Shown here: positions 45,521 through 53,177 of the stretch, piece by piece
How positions within the stretch are numbered: position 1 is the first letter of the stretch
How the letters are laid out: every line of letters starts with the position of its first letter
DNA from: Psychromonas sp. SP041
Lineage (GTDB): Bacteria; Pseudomonadota; Gammaproteobacteria; Enterobacterales; Psychromonadaceae
Assembly: GCF_000470315.2 (NCBI RefSeq)
Contig: NZ_CBRF02000032.1
Location: 1 to 53,386, forward strand
Length of the DNA: 53,386 nucleotides
Direction: 5' to 3'
Translations under genes and position numbers: made by a program
The notes under the pieces: generated by a model
Seen by the model: the letters and a program-made list of their open reading frames with translations, nothing else
Database searches by the model: none
What the model was told of the DNA's origin: nothing

Positions 45521-47548
45521 ATGAAGCATTGCAAAATATATGCAGGCATTATGATCGCGTTAAGCGGTCAAGTCATGGCAGAAGAACCTTCACACACAGC
45601 AGTCATGATTGTGACAGGTGAGAAGATGGATAGAGACATCAAAGAAACCACCACTGCGGTCACCGTAATACAGGGTGAAGATATCGATAAGACGGGCGAA
45701 AAAACAATTAATGATGTGGTCACCCAAGCCCCTAATGTGGTGACATCAGGCTTTGGTAGTGTCAATATCCGTGGTGTTAACGGTAGTGGTGCTGCCACCG
45801 GATTCTACGCAATCCGAAGCGGTGCTCGTCAGCGTGTTGATACTAATGTCGATGGCGTTTCCGATGCATTTACTGGTTATAACTTTAGTGGTTCAGGTGT
45901 ATGGGATGTCCAGCAAATAGAAGTACTACGTGGTCCACAATCAACAACACAGGGTGAAAACTCAATTGGTGGTGCTGTTTCAGTTAAAACAAACGACCCT
46001 ACTTTTACACCAGAATATGCCATCCGTGGAGGAGCTGAAATTTATGAAAATGGCAATGTAATGAAAAACGTTGCCTTAATGGCATCTGGCCCAATTACTG
46101 AAGAGTTAGCATATCGTTTTGCATTTGATGGAACTGATGGTCAGAGTTATATTACTTATGATGGCGATAGTATCCCCGTTGATCCAGAAGATTCAACAAA
46201 CCTAAACTTTCGCGGTAAATTACTTTGGACGCCAGCATTCAATGAAAAATTATCAGTGAAATTGACTGGTAATTATCGTAAAGCCGATGGTAACTACTTA
46301 AACTGGGCAAACTGGGATGGCGGAACAGGTTACGAAGACGAAACGTTAACGCTGGGTAGTAACTATAACGAATATCTTGGTCGTAATTACAGTTACAATA
46401 CCCGTATTCAAGATTCTGATGTTTATAATATATCTTCTGAAATTAAATATAAATTTAATAGCCAAGTTGCAAGTAGCACCCTACTATCGTTTAATAGCCA
46501 AACTAACATATTTGACCAGTACCCTACCGAGCAAACTTATAACTTCAAAGATAAAACCAGCAAAATTGAGAGTCAATTGACCTTCACGCCAACCCATTCA
46601 AAAGTTGATGGCTTTGTTGGTATCATGGCAGCAGATAGAGAAAACACGGTATCAAGTGAAAGTTACTCTACTGAAGGTAAAACGGAAGAAACGCGTCTAG
46701 GTGTCTTCGGTGAAATGAACTATTACATTAATGATCAGTTCACTGTTACTGCAGGCGCGCGTGTACAACGCGAAAAACAACATAGAGAATTCTCTGCTAG
46801 CTATGTGACTAATGAAATAGATAATGACATACAAGACACTTACCTTTTACCTAAATTAGCTTTCACTTACAGCCCGGTTGAAAACACAACGTTTGGACTT
46901 TCTGTACGTCAAGGTTATAACTCAGGTGGTCTTGGTTACTATAACTACGGGGGTGCTTCTGAGGTTTATACTTATGAAAGTGAGTCAGTTACAGCCTATG
47001 AATTTAGTGCTAAAACAGCGTTTAACCAAAGTACCACCATCAACGCTGCTATATTCTACAATGATTACAAAGACTACCAAGGTATTTCAGACTACAAAAT
47101 AACTAACGTAGATGAAGCACATACCATGGGCTTAGAAGTAGAATTAGCGCACTGGTTAACTGACACTTTAGAAGTACGCCCATCTATTGGTTTACTGAAG
47201 ACTAAAGTTGATAATGACGACACCTTTGGTGGCAATGAACTATCAAATGCACCGGATCTAAATGCTTCATTGGCTTTAACTCAATACATTGGTGAAAACC
47301 TAACACTCGGCGCTGATGTGACCTATGTAAATGAATATTACTCAGATCTTGATAATACAGAAGATTACAAAGCAGGAGATTATGCAATTGTAGGGGCAAA
47401 TGTTGATTACGCTATCGGCGATCTATTAATCAGTGGTTACATCACTAACTTAACAGATGAAGATGTAGTGTACTTAATCAACGGTGGTTACCGAGCATCA
47501 GTAGGTCAAAGCCGTACTGTCGGTTTAAACTTAACTTACCGCATGTAA
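45521..47548 (+). CDS. TonB-dependent siderophore receptor
   Basis: A 675-residue outer-membrane receptor. Signal peptide residues 1-20 end at QVMA-EE. The plug (about 25-150) has TTTAVTVIQGEDIDKTGEKTINDVV, the IEVLRGPQSTTQGENSIGGAVSV signature, and then a 22-strand barrel predicted by length. The TonB box-like VMIVTGEK follows the signal peptide. The C-terminal strand ends in an aromatic-poor TVGLNLTYRM. Together with FepBDGC and Fes it should import a catecholate-type iron complex, using TonB encoded elsewhere. Followed by a terminator at 47581-47610. Confidence 0.92.
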   Translation: MKHCKIYAGIMIALSGQVMAEEPSHTAVMIVTGEKMDRDIKETTTAVTVIQGEDIDKTGEKTINDVVTQAPNVVTSGFGSVNIRGVNGSGAATGFYAIRSGARQRVDTNVDGVSDAFTGYNFSGSGVWDVQQIEVLRGPQSTTQGENSIGGAVSVKTNDPTFTPEYAIRGGAEIYENGNVMKNVALMASGPITEELAYRFAFDGTDGQSYITYDGDSIPVDPEDSTNLNFRGKLLWTPAFNEKLSVKLTGNYRKADGNYLNWANWDGGTGYEDETLTLGSNYNEYLGRNYSYNTRIQDSDVYNISSEIKYKFNSQVASSTLLSFNSQTNIFDQYPTEQTYNFKDKTSKIESQLTFTPTHSKVDGFVGIMAADRENTVSSESYSTEGKTEETRLGVFGEMNYYINDQFTVTAGARVQREKQHREFSASYVTNEIDNDIQDTYLLPKLAFTYSPVENTTFGLSVRQGYNSGGLGYYNYGGASEVYTYESESVTAYEFSAKTAFNQSTTINAAIFYNDYKDYQGISDYKITNVDEAHTMGLEVELAHWLTDTLEVRPSIGLLKTKVDNDDTFGGNELSNAPDLNASLALTQYIGENLTLGADVTYVNEYYSDLDNTEDYKAGDYAIVGANVDYAIGDLLISGYITNLTDEDVVYLINGGYRASVGQSRTVGLNLTYRM

Positions 47549-48011
47549 TCCGACTTTTTCAGCCCATAACATTAACGACTAAAGGTGAATCAACAATGAT
47601 TCACCTTTTTACTAATGTAGCCATAAACAAGATAACGATAAACAATATGACCATAAATCATCAGGTCTTTCATTTGTACTCAAATACACAATGCACCTTC
47701 TTGTATTCTTGTTGTGCAGATACCAATATCCCCGTTAAATAAATACCCTTATAAAGTGTTTGTTTGCTGACCCATCTTATGAAAAATTAGCATAACTAAA
47801 ACTTCAACATCCATTTTCTAGAGTGCTTTCCATTACATAGAATATTTGTATTAGCAAACAACAAATTACCTATGTAAATCTTACACCCCCCTGTACTTAT
47901 TACATGCGCCTTATAGTAAAAAATTATTTTACACTTTTATATCAATAAGTTAAAAATGGAACAATAGTTGCACCTCTCATGTCACTGAATTGATGAAAAA
48001 GAAAATAAAGA
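47549..48011. other. Intergenic region after the receptor gene
   Basis: It contains the receptor terminator (47581-47610) and otherwise AT-rich sequence with no supported gene. Confidence 0.55.
47581..47610 (+). terminator. Rho-independent terminator of the receptor gene
   Basis: A 12-bp perfect stem (47581-47592 with the 12 bases from 47597) and 4-base loop are followed by TTTTT. Confidence 0.88.
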
Positions 48012-48324
48012 TGAACAACGTTGCCTACACAGGATATATAGCCTTTTATTTATGTTTAGTGATGTTACTCATTCAGCAGGTAGTTGCCACTTTTAAACCC
48101 AATGCAGTCCCTGGGAAAGTTGATGAAAACCTGTCTCAGGATAGTTTTTTTAAAAAAAACATCGTACTTTTATAATGCCTTAGAAAACAGTACGCTATTT
48201 GTATATGGCTTTGTACTATGCCATTGCAACCGAGAAAAATTCGAGTCCACGCACTTACTTCTTTTTGATTGGTGTAGCGACAAATGTAGTTATGTTGGTG
48301 ATATTGGGCCTAGGGCTTATCTAG
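48012..48324 (+). pseudogene. Frameshifted small membrane protein gene (MAPEG-like?)
   Basis: Three frames together give one plausible protein: MNNVAYTGYIAFYLCLVMLL... up to about 48150, then FYNALENSTLFVYG from about 48170, then YYAIATEKNSSPRTYFFLIG and ILGLGLI ending at TAG 48322-48324. The first shift lies at or near a T7A8 run (about 48146-48160), the second near 48204. A membrane helix, then NALEN, then more helices resembles MAPEG-family proteins, but similarity is weak. A recent pseudogene or sequence error at the homopolymer would both fit. No terminator is seen. Confidence 0.4.
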
Positions 48325-48446
48325 CCACAATGACTAGGAGTAATATACGTGACTAGAAGAAAAATAAGTCACCAGTGAACAATAACCAAATTAATAAGTA
48401 TTTCTAATGATATAAACCTAATCTTAAAAACCTAGCAGGAGATAAA

Positions 48447-49085
48447 ATGAAACAGACATTAATTATTGGCGCAAGTGGTCAAATTGGTAAAAAACTCACC
48501 CAATTGATGCTAGATAACAATCAGCATGTGGTCGCGCTTGTACGTGATAAAAGTAAACTATCAGATCTTCATGATGACAAATTAACCATTGTTGAAGAGG
48601 ATCTTAACAAAGATTTTGGACACGCCTTTAATCACTGTGAAAATGTTGTTTTTGCGGCAGGCTCTGGCGGCCACACTAGCGCAGATAAAACCATATTGAT
48701 AGATTTATGGGCAGCCTGTAGAGCAGCCGATTATGCAAAAAATAACGATGTGAAGCATTTTATTATGGTCAGTTCGATTGGTGCCGACGCACCATCAGAG
48801 GGGCCTGAAAACATGCAACCCTATTTAGTGGCCAAACACATGGCAGATGAACATCTCATACGTAGTGGCTTGCATTATTCAATTATTCGCCCAGGTTCGC
48901 TCACCAATGAAACAGGTAAAAACAAGTTTACCAATCAGCGACCAGAGCAAAAAGAACAAGCGACGATCACGCGTGATGACGTGGCGAAAGCACTGTTATT
49001 TGCAGTGACAAATCCGCCTAAGAAAAGCACTATCACCGAAATATTTAACGGTAGTCAAAGTGTTGATGACGTTTTACCTTCGTAA
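48447..49085 (+). CDS. NAD(P)-binding atypical SDR protein (YwnB/YtfG-like)
   Basis: A 212-residue Rossmann protein. The N-terminal glycine motif is IIGASGQIGKKL (residues 5-16), with VVALVRDKSKLSDL for the second strand and IMVSSIGADAP near 108. Y-x-x-x-K is YLVAKHMAD near residue 130, with SIIRPGSLTNE after it. It fits atypical SDR5-type reductases of unknown substrate. AGGAGAT precedes the ATG. It is monocistronic and followed by a hairpin at 49158-49187. Confidence 0.87.
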   Translation: MKQTLIIGASGQIGKKLTQLMLDNNQHVVALVRDKSKLSDLHDDKLTIVEEDLNKDFGHAFNHCENVVFAAGSGGHTSADKTILIDLWAACRAADYAKNNDVKHFIMVSSIGADAPSEGPENMQPYLVAKHMADEHLIRSGLHYSIIRPGSLTNETGKNKFTNQRPEQKEQATITRDDVAKALLFAVTNPPKKSTITEIFNGSQSVDDVLPS

Positions 49086-49157
49086 GGTTTCCATGCCTGT
49101 AATGGGTAAATATGTATTATTTAGTCAATAGCAGGCAAAGGTAAAACAGAATGGTAT

Positions 49158-49187
49158 TTGAGAGAGTCGCTATATTAAGGCTCTCTC
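49158..49187 (+). terminator. Hairpin between SDR and PACE-like genes
   Basis: An 8-bp perfect stem TGAGAGAG/CTCTCTCA with a 14-base loop lies immediately upstream of the PACE-like start codon. It may be a terminator of the SDR gene or a leader hairpin; there is no T run. Confidence 0.45.
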
Positions 49188-49190
49188 ACA

Positions 49191-49466
49191 ATGACAATTA
49201 AGACTTATACAACAGAATATTTATGTTTTGAGAAAAAATTCGGACACAATCAAATTAAGCGTTCATTTAAAATGCGTGTAGCGCATGGGCTAGGGTTTGA
49301 ATTGGGTCTAATTGGTGTCACCCTTCCCATTATTACGTGGTTTCTACAATTAGATTTCTGGTCTGCATTGATGATGGACCTCCTTGTAATCATTTTCTTC
49401 TTAATATACGCAATCATTTACCATTGGTGTTATGACGTGATCCGAGCACGTATTATCTGTGCATAG
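49191..49466 (+). CDS. Half-length PACE-family transporter fragment (single BTP domain)
   Basis: A 91-residue protein. From about residue 8 it follows the middle and end of PACE (chlorhexidine efflux) proteins: a YLCFEKKFG segment, then KMRVAHGLGFELG (residues about 27-39), two helices and the end YAIIYHWCYDVIRAR. Full PACE proteins have two such domains and about 140-150 residues; the first helix pair is absent here. It is therefore a probable N-terminal truncation, either a remnant or a mini-transporter that must dimerise. No good ribosome-binding site precedes the ATG, which lies directly after a hairpin. Confidence 0.65.
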   Translation: MTIKTYTTEYLCFEKKFGHNQIKRSFKMRVAHGLGFELGLIGVTLPIITWFLQLDFWSALMMDLLVIIFFLIYAIIYHWCYDVIRARIICA

Positions 49467-49944
49467 TGAATGATTTACATAACATCATAAGGGAACTGAC
49501 AATATGATGCGGTTTATAAAATGTGAGCTTATTATTTGAATCCAAGAGGTAATTTATTAAAGGCACTTTTAAGTAACGATTAAATCACTTTCAAATAAAT
49601 TTCAATCATCGACCACTGACTAACTCACTAAATCTCTAAGTCTCTAAGTCTCTAAGTATCTAAGTATCTAAGTATCTAAGTATCTAAGTCTCAAGTTTAA
49701 AAGCTAAACCACTAACTGAGCCAGCCATTATGTAATGGTGTCGAATAAACAAGACAATTTACGCCCCACTTCATCACTGCAGATTGGTTTTTAGTATTTC
49801 AAAAAGTAACGTAACAATTGGAAATCTGTTAATATCTCGTCTCAAAATTCGAGGCGTTTTAGCAGGCTTACTTTTTGTAAGTTTGCTTATTAAGATGAGT
49901 TAACGCAACAATCAAAAATAATAATGAGATTTAAGGGGATAAAA
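49467..49944. other. Intergenic region with tandem octamers and a hairpin
   Basis: A 478-bp gap. It holds the octamer array at about 49628-49692 and a stem-loop GCAGGCTTAC-TTTTT-GTAAGTTTGC (49862-49886) just before the small gene at 49945. No other gene is seen. Confidence 0.6.
49628..49692. repeat. Tandem 8-bp repeat array (CTCTAAGT / TATCTAAG), about eight copies
   Basis: CTCTAAGT-type units change to ATCTAAGT-type units within one continuous array, with a period of 8 bases. Confidence 0.85.
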
Positions 49945-50193
49945 ATGGGATACAGTGATTTCGCAAATATTTTGTCACAAAAAACGACATATAAACCAGT
50001 TGAAACGTTCGGTGCTGAACATCGCATTGATTTAGTTGAGCTTAAAGTGACAACAACAGCAGTATTTAGAGAAAGTGGAAAGATACCTGCTATCAAACAT
50101 GTAAATGCTTTCTTTAATTTGGGTCGCCCATTACCATTGTTATCAACAAAAAACTACGTAGAGCAAATCGAGTTATCTATTAATAATGAGTAA
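49945..50193 (+). CDS. Small hypothetical protein
   Basis: An 82-residue protein that I do not recognise. It starts at ATG 49945 after AAGGGGA with good spacing. The sequence is hydrophilic, with no signal peptide or membrane helix; the middle (HRIDLVELKVTTTAVFRESG) looks like two beta strands and the end (NLGRPLPLLSTKNYVEQIEL) is mixed. It has a structured leader upstream and a heptamer array downstream. It is monocistronic. Confidence 0.55.
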   Translation: MGYSDFANILSQKTTYKPVETFGAEHRIDLVELKVTTTAVFRESGKIPAIKHVNAFFNLGRPLPLLSTKNYVEQIELSINNE

Positions 50194-50265
50194 GTCGAGT
50201 AACGTTTCTGGGTAATTTAATGGCGCTCTGTCAACTGGCTTAGCTCTATTTCCAAAGTCTTTTTT

Positions 50266-50293
50266 ATGGGTTATGGGTTATGGGTTATGGGTT
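50266..50293. repeat. Four tandem copies of a 7-bp repeat (ATGGGTT)
   Basis: Exact heptamer array in the 247-bp gap between the small gene at 49945 and the DUF3157 gene. Confidence 0.9.
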
Positions 50294-50440
50294 ACTAACA
50301 TTATTTTTATGAATGATAAATGTATCAAGTGGTTTGATGCCTAAGACATTCCGATTCCCATTTTGCTCTCTAAGACTTTGATTGATTATATAAATATCCT
50401 GTATGCTTCATATCAAATCAAATTATAAAAGTTGAAATTT

Positions 50441-51040
50441 ATGCCTTTTCATTACCGACAATACACACTCTTTTTATTACTCGGCTCTGTTACTTTAGGG
50501 TTGTCCGCTGCTAACATTGGTACGGTTACGCTTGATAATGGCGCTACCGTTTTACTGCATGATGATCACACTTGGGAATATATCGCCATTAATACTGATG
50601 CTTTGAATGAAGCAAAAGAAACGAATAAGACTATTCCATCAGAGATCACTGATTCGAACATGGTAACCCCTTCTAATTCCGAGCAAGCCTCACTTTTACG
50701 CTCTGGGTTATTAAATACTGCGGTTAAATATGGCGTGAAAGTAACTTATAGTGATTCTGTTTGGCAGGATCAGGCGCTTGGCTTAAAGTTCAAATTATCC
50801 AGTAATAATTCTGATGGCGTTGTTATTGTTAAGGTAGCGGTCAGTTTTTATGATGATAATGCCAATAAAATAACTGAAAAAACCATCAATGTTTGGCAAG
50901 CAAGCTATAGATTACCTGATACCTACTTACGTAAAGGGGAGCCCAAAAATAGTCGAGTTGTTTGGATTGATGGAATCAACAAAGCTAATTGGACCAATAA
51001 ATTACTGAGTTTGAAGGTAGTTGAAGTTGAAACTCGTTAA
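50441..51040 (+). CDS. DUF3157 family secreted protein
   Basis: A 199-residue protein with a signal peptide (about 1-22: hydrophobic LFLLLGSVTLGLSAANIG). The mature N-terminus TVTLDNGATVLLHDDHTWEYI is the hallmark of DUF3157, found to my knowledge in Vibrio, Shewanella and relatives. The rest forms a beta-rich domain with SFYDDNANKITEKTINVWQA. It is probably periplasmic; its function is unknown. Start at ATG 50441; a TTG three codons upstream is open. Confidence 0.8.
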   Translation: MPFHYRQYTLFLLLGSVTLGLSAANIGTVTLDNGATVLLHDDHTWEYIAINTDALNEAKETNKTIPSEITDSNMVTPSNSEQASLLRSGLLNTAVKYGVKVTYSDSVWQDQALGLKFKLSSNNSDGVVIVKVAVSFYDDNANKITEKTINVWQASYRLPDTYLRKGEPKNSRVVWIDGINKANWTNKLLSLKVVEVETR

Positions 51041-51082
51041 GAGCCCTATCAAAAAGTCATATTAGTTTTTATATATAAAAAT

Positions 51083-51334
51083 ATCTTTGATAGTTTACCA
51101 GGTGCAGGCCCACAACTTCCGCCTCGTTTATGAGTCACTTTTGACAGTAATAGATCGCGTTATCATGATGCATCAGAGCTATAAAAATATGCAGAGATAG
51201 CGTCTGTTATTGAACGTAGTGGCAAGAAATTTTGGACGCATTGGCGGCATAGTTTCCCTGCTTTTTTAAGAAAAGAATTTATTGAGTGGACTAGCTTTTC
51301 AGTTCGTTATTCATTCTGGGCAAAGGCTTGTTAT
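51083..51334 (+). pseudogene. IS110-family transposase remnant (C-terminal part)
   Basis: One frame of 84 codons reads DSLPGAGPQLPPRL, then a stop TGA (51131) where IS110 has a residue, then DSNRSRYHDASEL, a stop TAA (51182), then YAEIASVIERSGKKFWTHW, RHSFPAFLRKEFIEWTSFSV and YSFWAKACY. The pattern PGAGP-PRL-DRSR-SGK-WxxWR-FLRKxFxEW-SxWAKAYY is the transposase_20 part of IS110/IS1111. There is no frameshift, only two stops, so decay is recent. It stops exactly at the inverted repeat that bounds the next gene. Confidence 0.8.
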
Positions 51335-51338
51335 GCTG

Positions 51339-51740
51339 TTATCTCAATTTATCATATATAAACCAGCTAGTTAAACCTATTGAAAGTACTAATAAATGAA
51401 GAACCAATATTGCACGATTAAATTCACCAAGTAGGCTGAATAAGAAGACAGGAAGTATACTTAAGATTAAAACTATCGGTAGTTTAAATAAATTTAACTT
51501 TTGAAGTAATAAGCTAATAGGTAATCCGTAAATAAACATTAAAGGATAGAAATAAAATAAACTTCCCATTCCTATTGATACACCAAAACTAACGTCTGAA
51601 ATTAATACTCTCACAGAAGTATAGTTTTCTATACCCGCATAAAAATAGCAAAAACCAAGTACAGGTAATGTAATCAAAGGACTAATCATCGCAGTAATCA
51701 AATTTTTACATAGATTATTAGACATATTTCGAAACACCAT
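51339..51740 (-). CDS. Small integral membrane protein, unknown
   Basis: A 133-residue protein with about four hydrophobic helices (roughly 15-35, 45-75, 85-105, 110-130) and a short charged C-terminus. I recognise no family. It is on the minus strand, between an IS110 remnant and the 18-bp motif at 51744. The segment 51330-51743 is bounded by GTTATGCTGTT and its near inverted repeat AACACCATAAC, the latter containing the start codon. A second in-frame ATG (51725) is possible. Gene status is uncertain. Confidence 0.5.
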   Translation of the reverse strand: MVFRNMSNNLCKNLITAMISPLITLPVLGFCYFYAGIENYTSVRVLISDVSFGVSIGMGSLFYFYPLMFIYGLPISLLLQKLNLFKLPIVLILSILPVFLFSLLGEFNRAILVLHLLVLSIGLTSWFIYDKLR

Positions 51741-52167
51741 AACGAGGCTGTAGAATTTCTCACTCTCAGCCCAAACTTTAATTATAAAAACACAGTATTT
51801 TATATTTACTTGAGATTCAAATAGATTATTGAGTTTCCAATAAATGATTGATTAAATTGAGTTGTAAAGACGTTTATGAGGCTTATTAGGCTGTATTATT
51901 CAGGCTAAAGGGCTAAGCCCTTCCGTTAATGTAAACTATTCCTTAACTTCTCTATATTATGAACGAGACAGTACATTAAAGAGCTGTGAAAGTGCAGGAC
52001 ATCCATCGACTTTACATCCTAAAACTTTAATTTTATTACGTTGAACTAGTGGATATCCAATAATTTACTCATTACATAAACCTCACTTTAAATAAATGTT
52101 TAATTGATTAATAAGTTATTTTAAGTATCATTTATCTGATAATAATAACAATAAAAAGGTTCGTTTG
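51741..52167. other. Intergenic region with motif and hairpin repeat
   Basis: It contains the 18-bp GAGAAATTCTACAGCCTC motif (reverse, 51744-51761), AT-rich sequence, and the first hairpin repeat (51991-52062). The promoter of the papain-like gene presumably lies at 52070-52150. No further gene is seen. Confidence 0.6.
51991..52062 (+). repeat. 72-bp hairpin repeat, left copy
   Basis: Ends GGACATCCA (51997) and TGGATATCC (52050-52058) can pair. The copy at 52991-53062 differs at 7 of 72 positions and lies exactly 1000 bp away in the same orientation. Confidence 0.88.
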
Positions 52168-52680
52168 ATGTCTGAAACAACAAAAGCAATAAACTTAGGT
52201 TTTGCAAAACAAGCAATTAAATATGTTGATCTAAAGATGACTATTGGTGCAGATAATAAACCATGGAATAATTTTATCACTTTATTTAGCGCTCAAAGTG
52301 CACATGACTGTGTTGCTCAAAATAGAGAGCAGAAATACCAAGGCCCTAGACTTTCAAGATTACGACAAGCCGCCAGACAAGCTGAAAAATCTGGGTGTGG
52401 GAACTGCGGAGAGCAAACTGCTATTGCATTCTTTTATTTATATGACAGAAAAATAGGCCCATTAGAATACATCAATCGAACACAAGCTGATCATTCTTTT
52501 GTAGTTATTGGGCGCCTAGCAGATAGCCCATTAGATAACCCACTCGAATGGGGCGATGATTGCGTAATTTGTGATCCTTGGGCAAGAGATATTTACAATT
52601 TACAAAACGTCAATCTGAAAATGTATGGTAATAAAAGCATTTTCAAACCACAAGTTGTGTATCGTTATGATCCAGAATAA
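52168..52680 (+). CDS. Papain/transglutaminase-like cysteine enzyme, putative effector or toxin
   Basis: A 170-residue protein with a visible Cys-His-Asp triad: Cys80 in SGCGNCGEQTAIAFFYL, His109 in ADHSFVVIGR and Asp136 in CVICDPWA. This order and spacing fit the papain-like/transglutaminase-like folds used by bacterial deamidase and protease effectors. I cannot assign a family. No signal peptide is seen. The start is ATG 52168 with AAGG upstream. The next gene overlaps its end by 14 bp, and hairpin repeats flank the pair, so the two genes look like one transferred unit. Role as toxin is inference. Confidence 0.6.
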   Translation: MSETTKAINLGFAKQAIKYVDLKMTIGADNKPWNNFITLFSAQSAHDCVAQNREQKYQGPRLSRLRQAARQAEKSGCGNCGEQTAIAFFYLYDRKIGPLEYINRTQADHSFVVIGRLADSPLDNPLEWGDDCVICDPWARDIYNLQNVNLKMYGNKSIFKPQVVYRYDPE

Positions 52681-52972
52681 CAAGATTAATAAAGCTACAT
52701 TTTTTTATGTTGTATTAACCTATTTGATACTTTTTTATATGGGAGGCTCGTGTATTGTAAACAATATGCTACATCCTCATTTTTTATCAGTCATTTATTT
52801 TATTATTGCTGCATTCATACCTTTCATTATGAAAGGATATGGTAGTTACATGAAAATATTAATTTTCAGCATGTTTTCTCTGGCATTAATTGGTCTCATG
52901 GTCGCTATTCTTCAGTTACTAGGTATTATTCTAATTGCTTCACCAGGGCAAATACCAAATTTACTTTTATAA
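52667..52972 (+). CDS. Small membrane protein overlapping the cysteine enzyme gene, putative immunity partner
   Basis: A 101-residue protein starting at ATG 52667, 14 bp before the end of the upstream gene. It has about three hydrophobic helices (residues about 10-32, 40-60, 65-95) and short basic loops. I recognise no family. Coupled translation after a catalytic gene, small size and membrane placement resemble immunity proteins that neutralise an effector. Its role is inference only. Confidence 0.6.
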   Translation: MIQNNKINKATFFYVVLTYLILFYMGGSCIVNNMLHPHFLSVIYFIIAAFIPFIMKGYGSYMKILIFSMFSLALIGLMVAILQLLGIILIASPGQIPNLLL

Positions 52973-52990
52973 TCAAAACTAATAAGGAAA

Positions 52991-53062
52991 AGTGCTGGAT
53001 ACCCATCGACTTTACATCCTAAAGCTTTGATTTTATTACGTTGAACTAGTGGGTGTCCAATA
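52991..53062 (+). repeat. 72-bp hairpin repeat, right copy
   Basis: Ends GGATACCCA (52997) and TGGGTGTCC (53050-53058). It differs from the left copy with a paired change T-A to C-G in the stem. Confidence 0.88.
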
Positions 53063-53137
53063 CTTTCAATACTTTACGTTAGATCACAGACGACCAGCTC
53101 AATAAAGGTTGTTTTTTGTACAATGAGAGATTATAAA

Positions 53138-53161
53138 AAAAGAACGTGAAAACGTTCTTTT
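53138..53161. terminator. Bidirectional terminator
   Basis: AAAAGAACG (53138-53146) pairs with CGTTCTTTT (53153-53161), with A and T runs on the two sides. Confidence 0.85.
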
Positions 53162-53177
53162 CGGAGAAATTCTACAG

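Noticed and set aside
47202..47399. Antisense frame within the TonB receptor gene
   Set aside because: It lies wholly inside the receptor coding sequence and encodes no recognisable domain.
52030..52062. GTTGAAC inside the 72-bp repeats as an attC core
   Set aside because: The heptamer lies inside the hairpin rather than at its end, and no inverted partner core is positioned for an attC fold.
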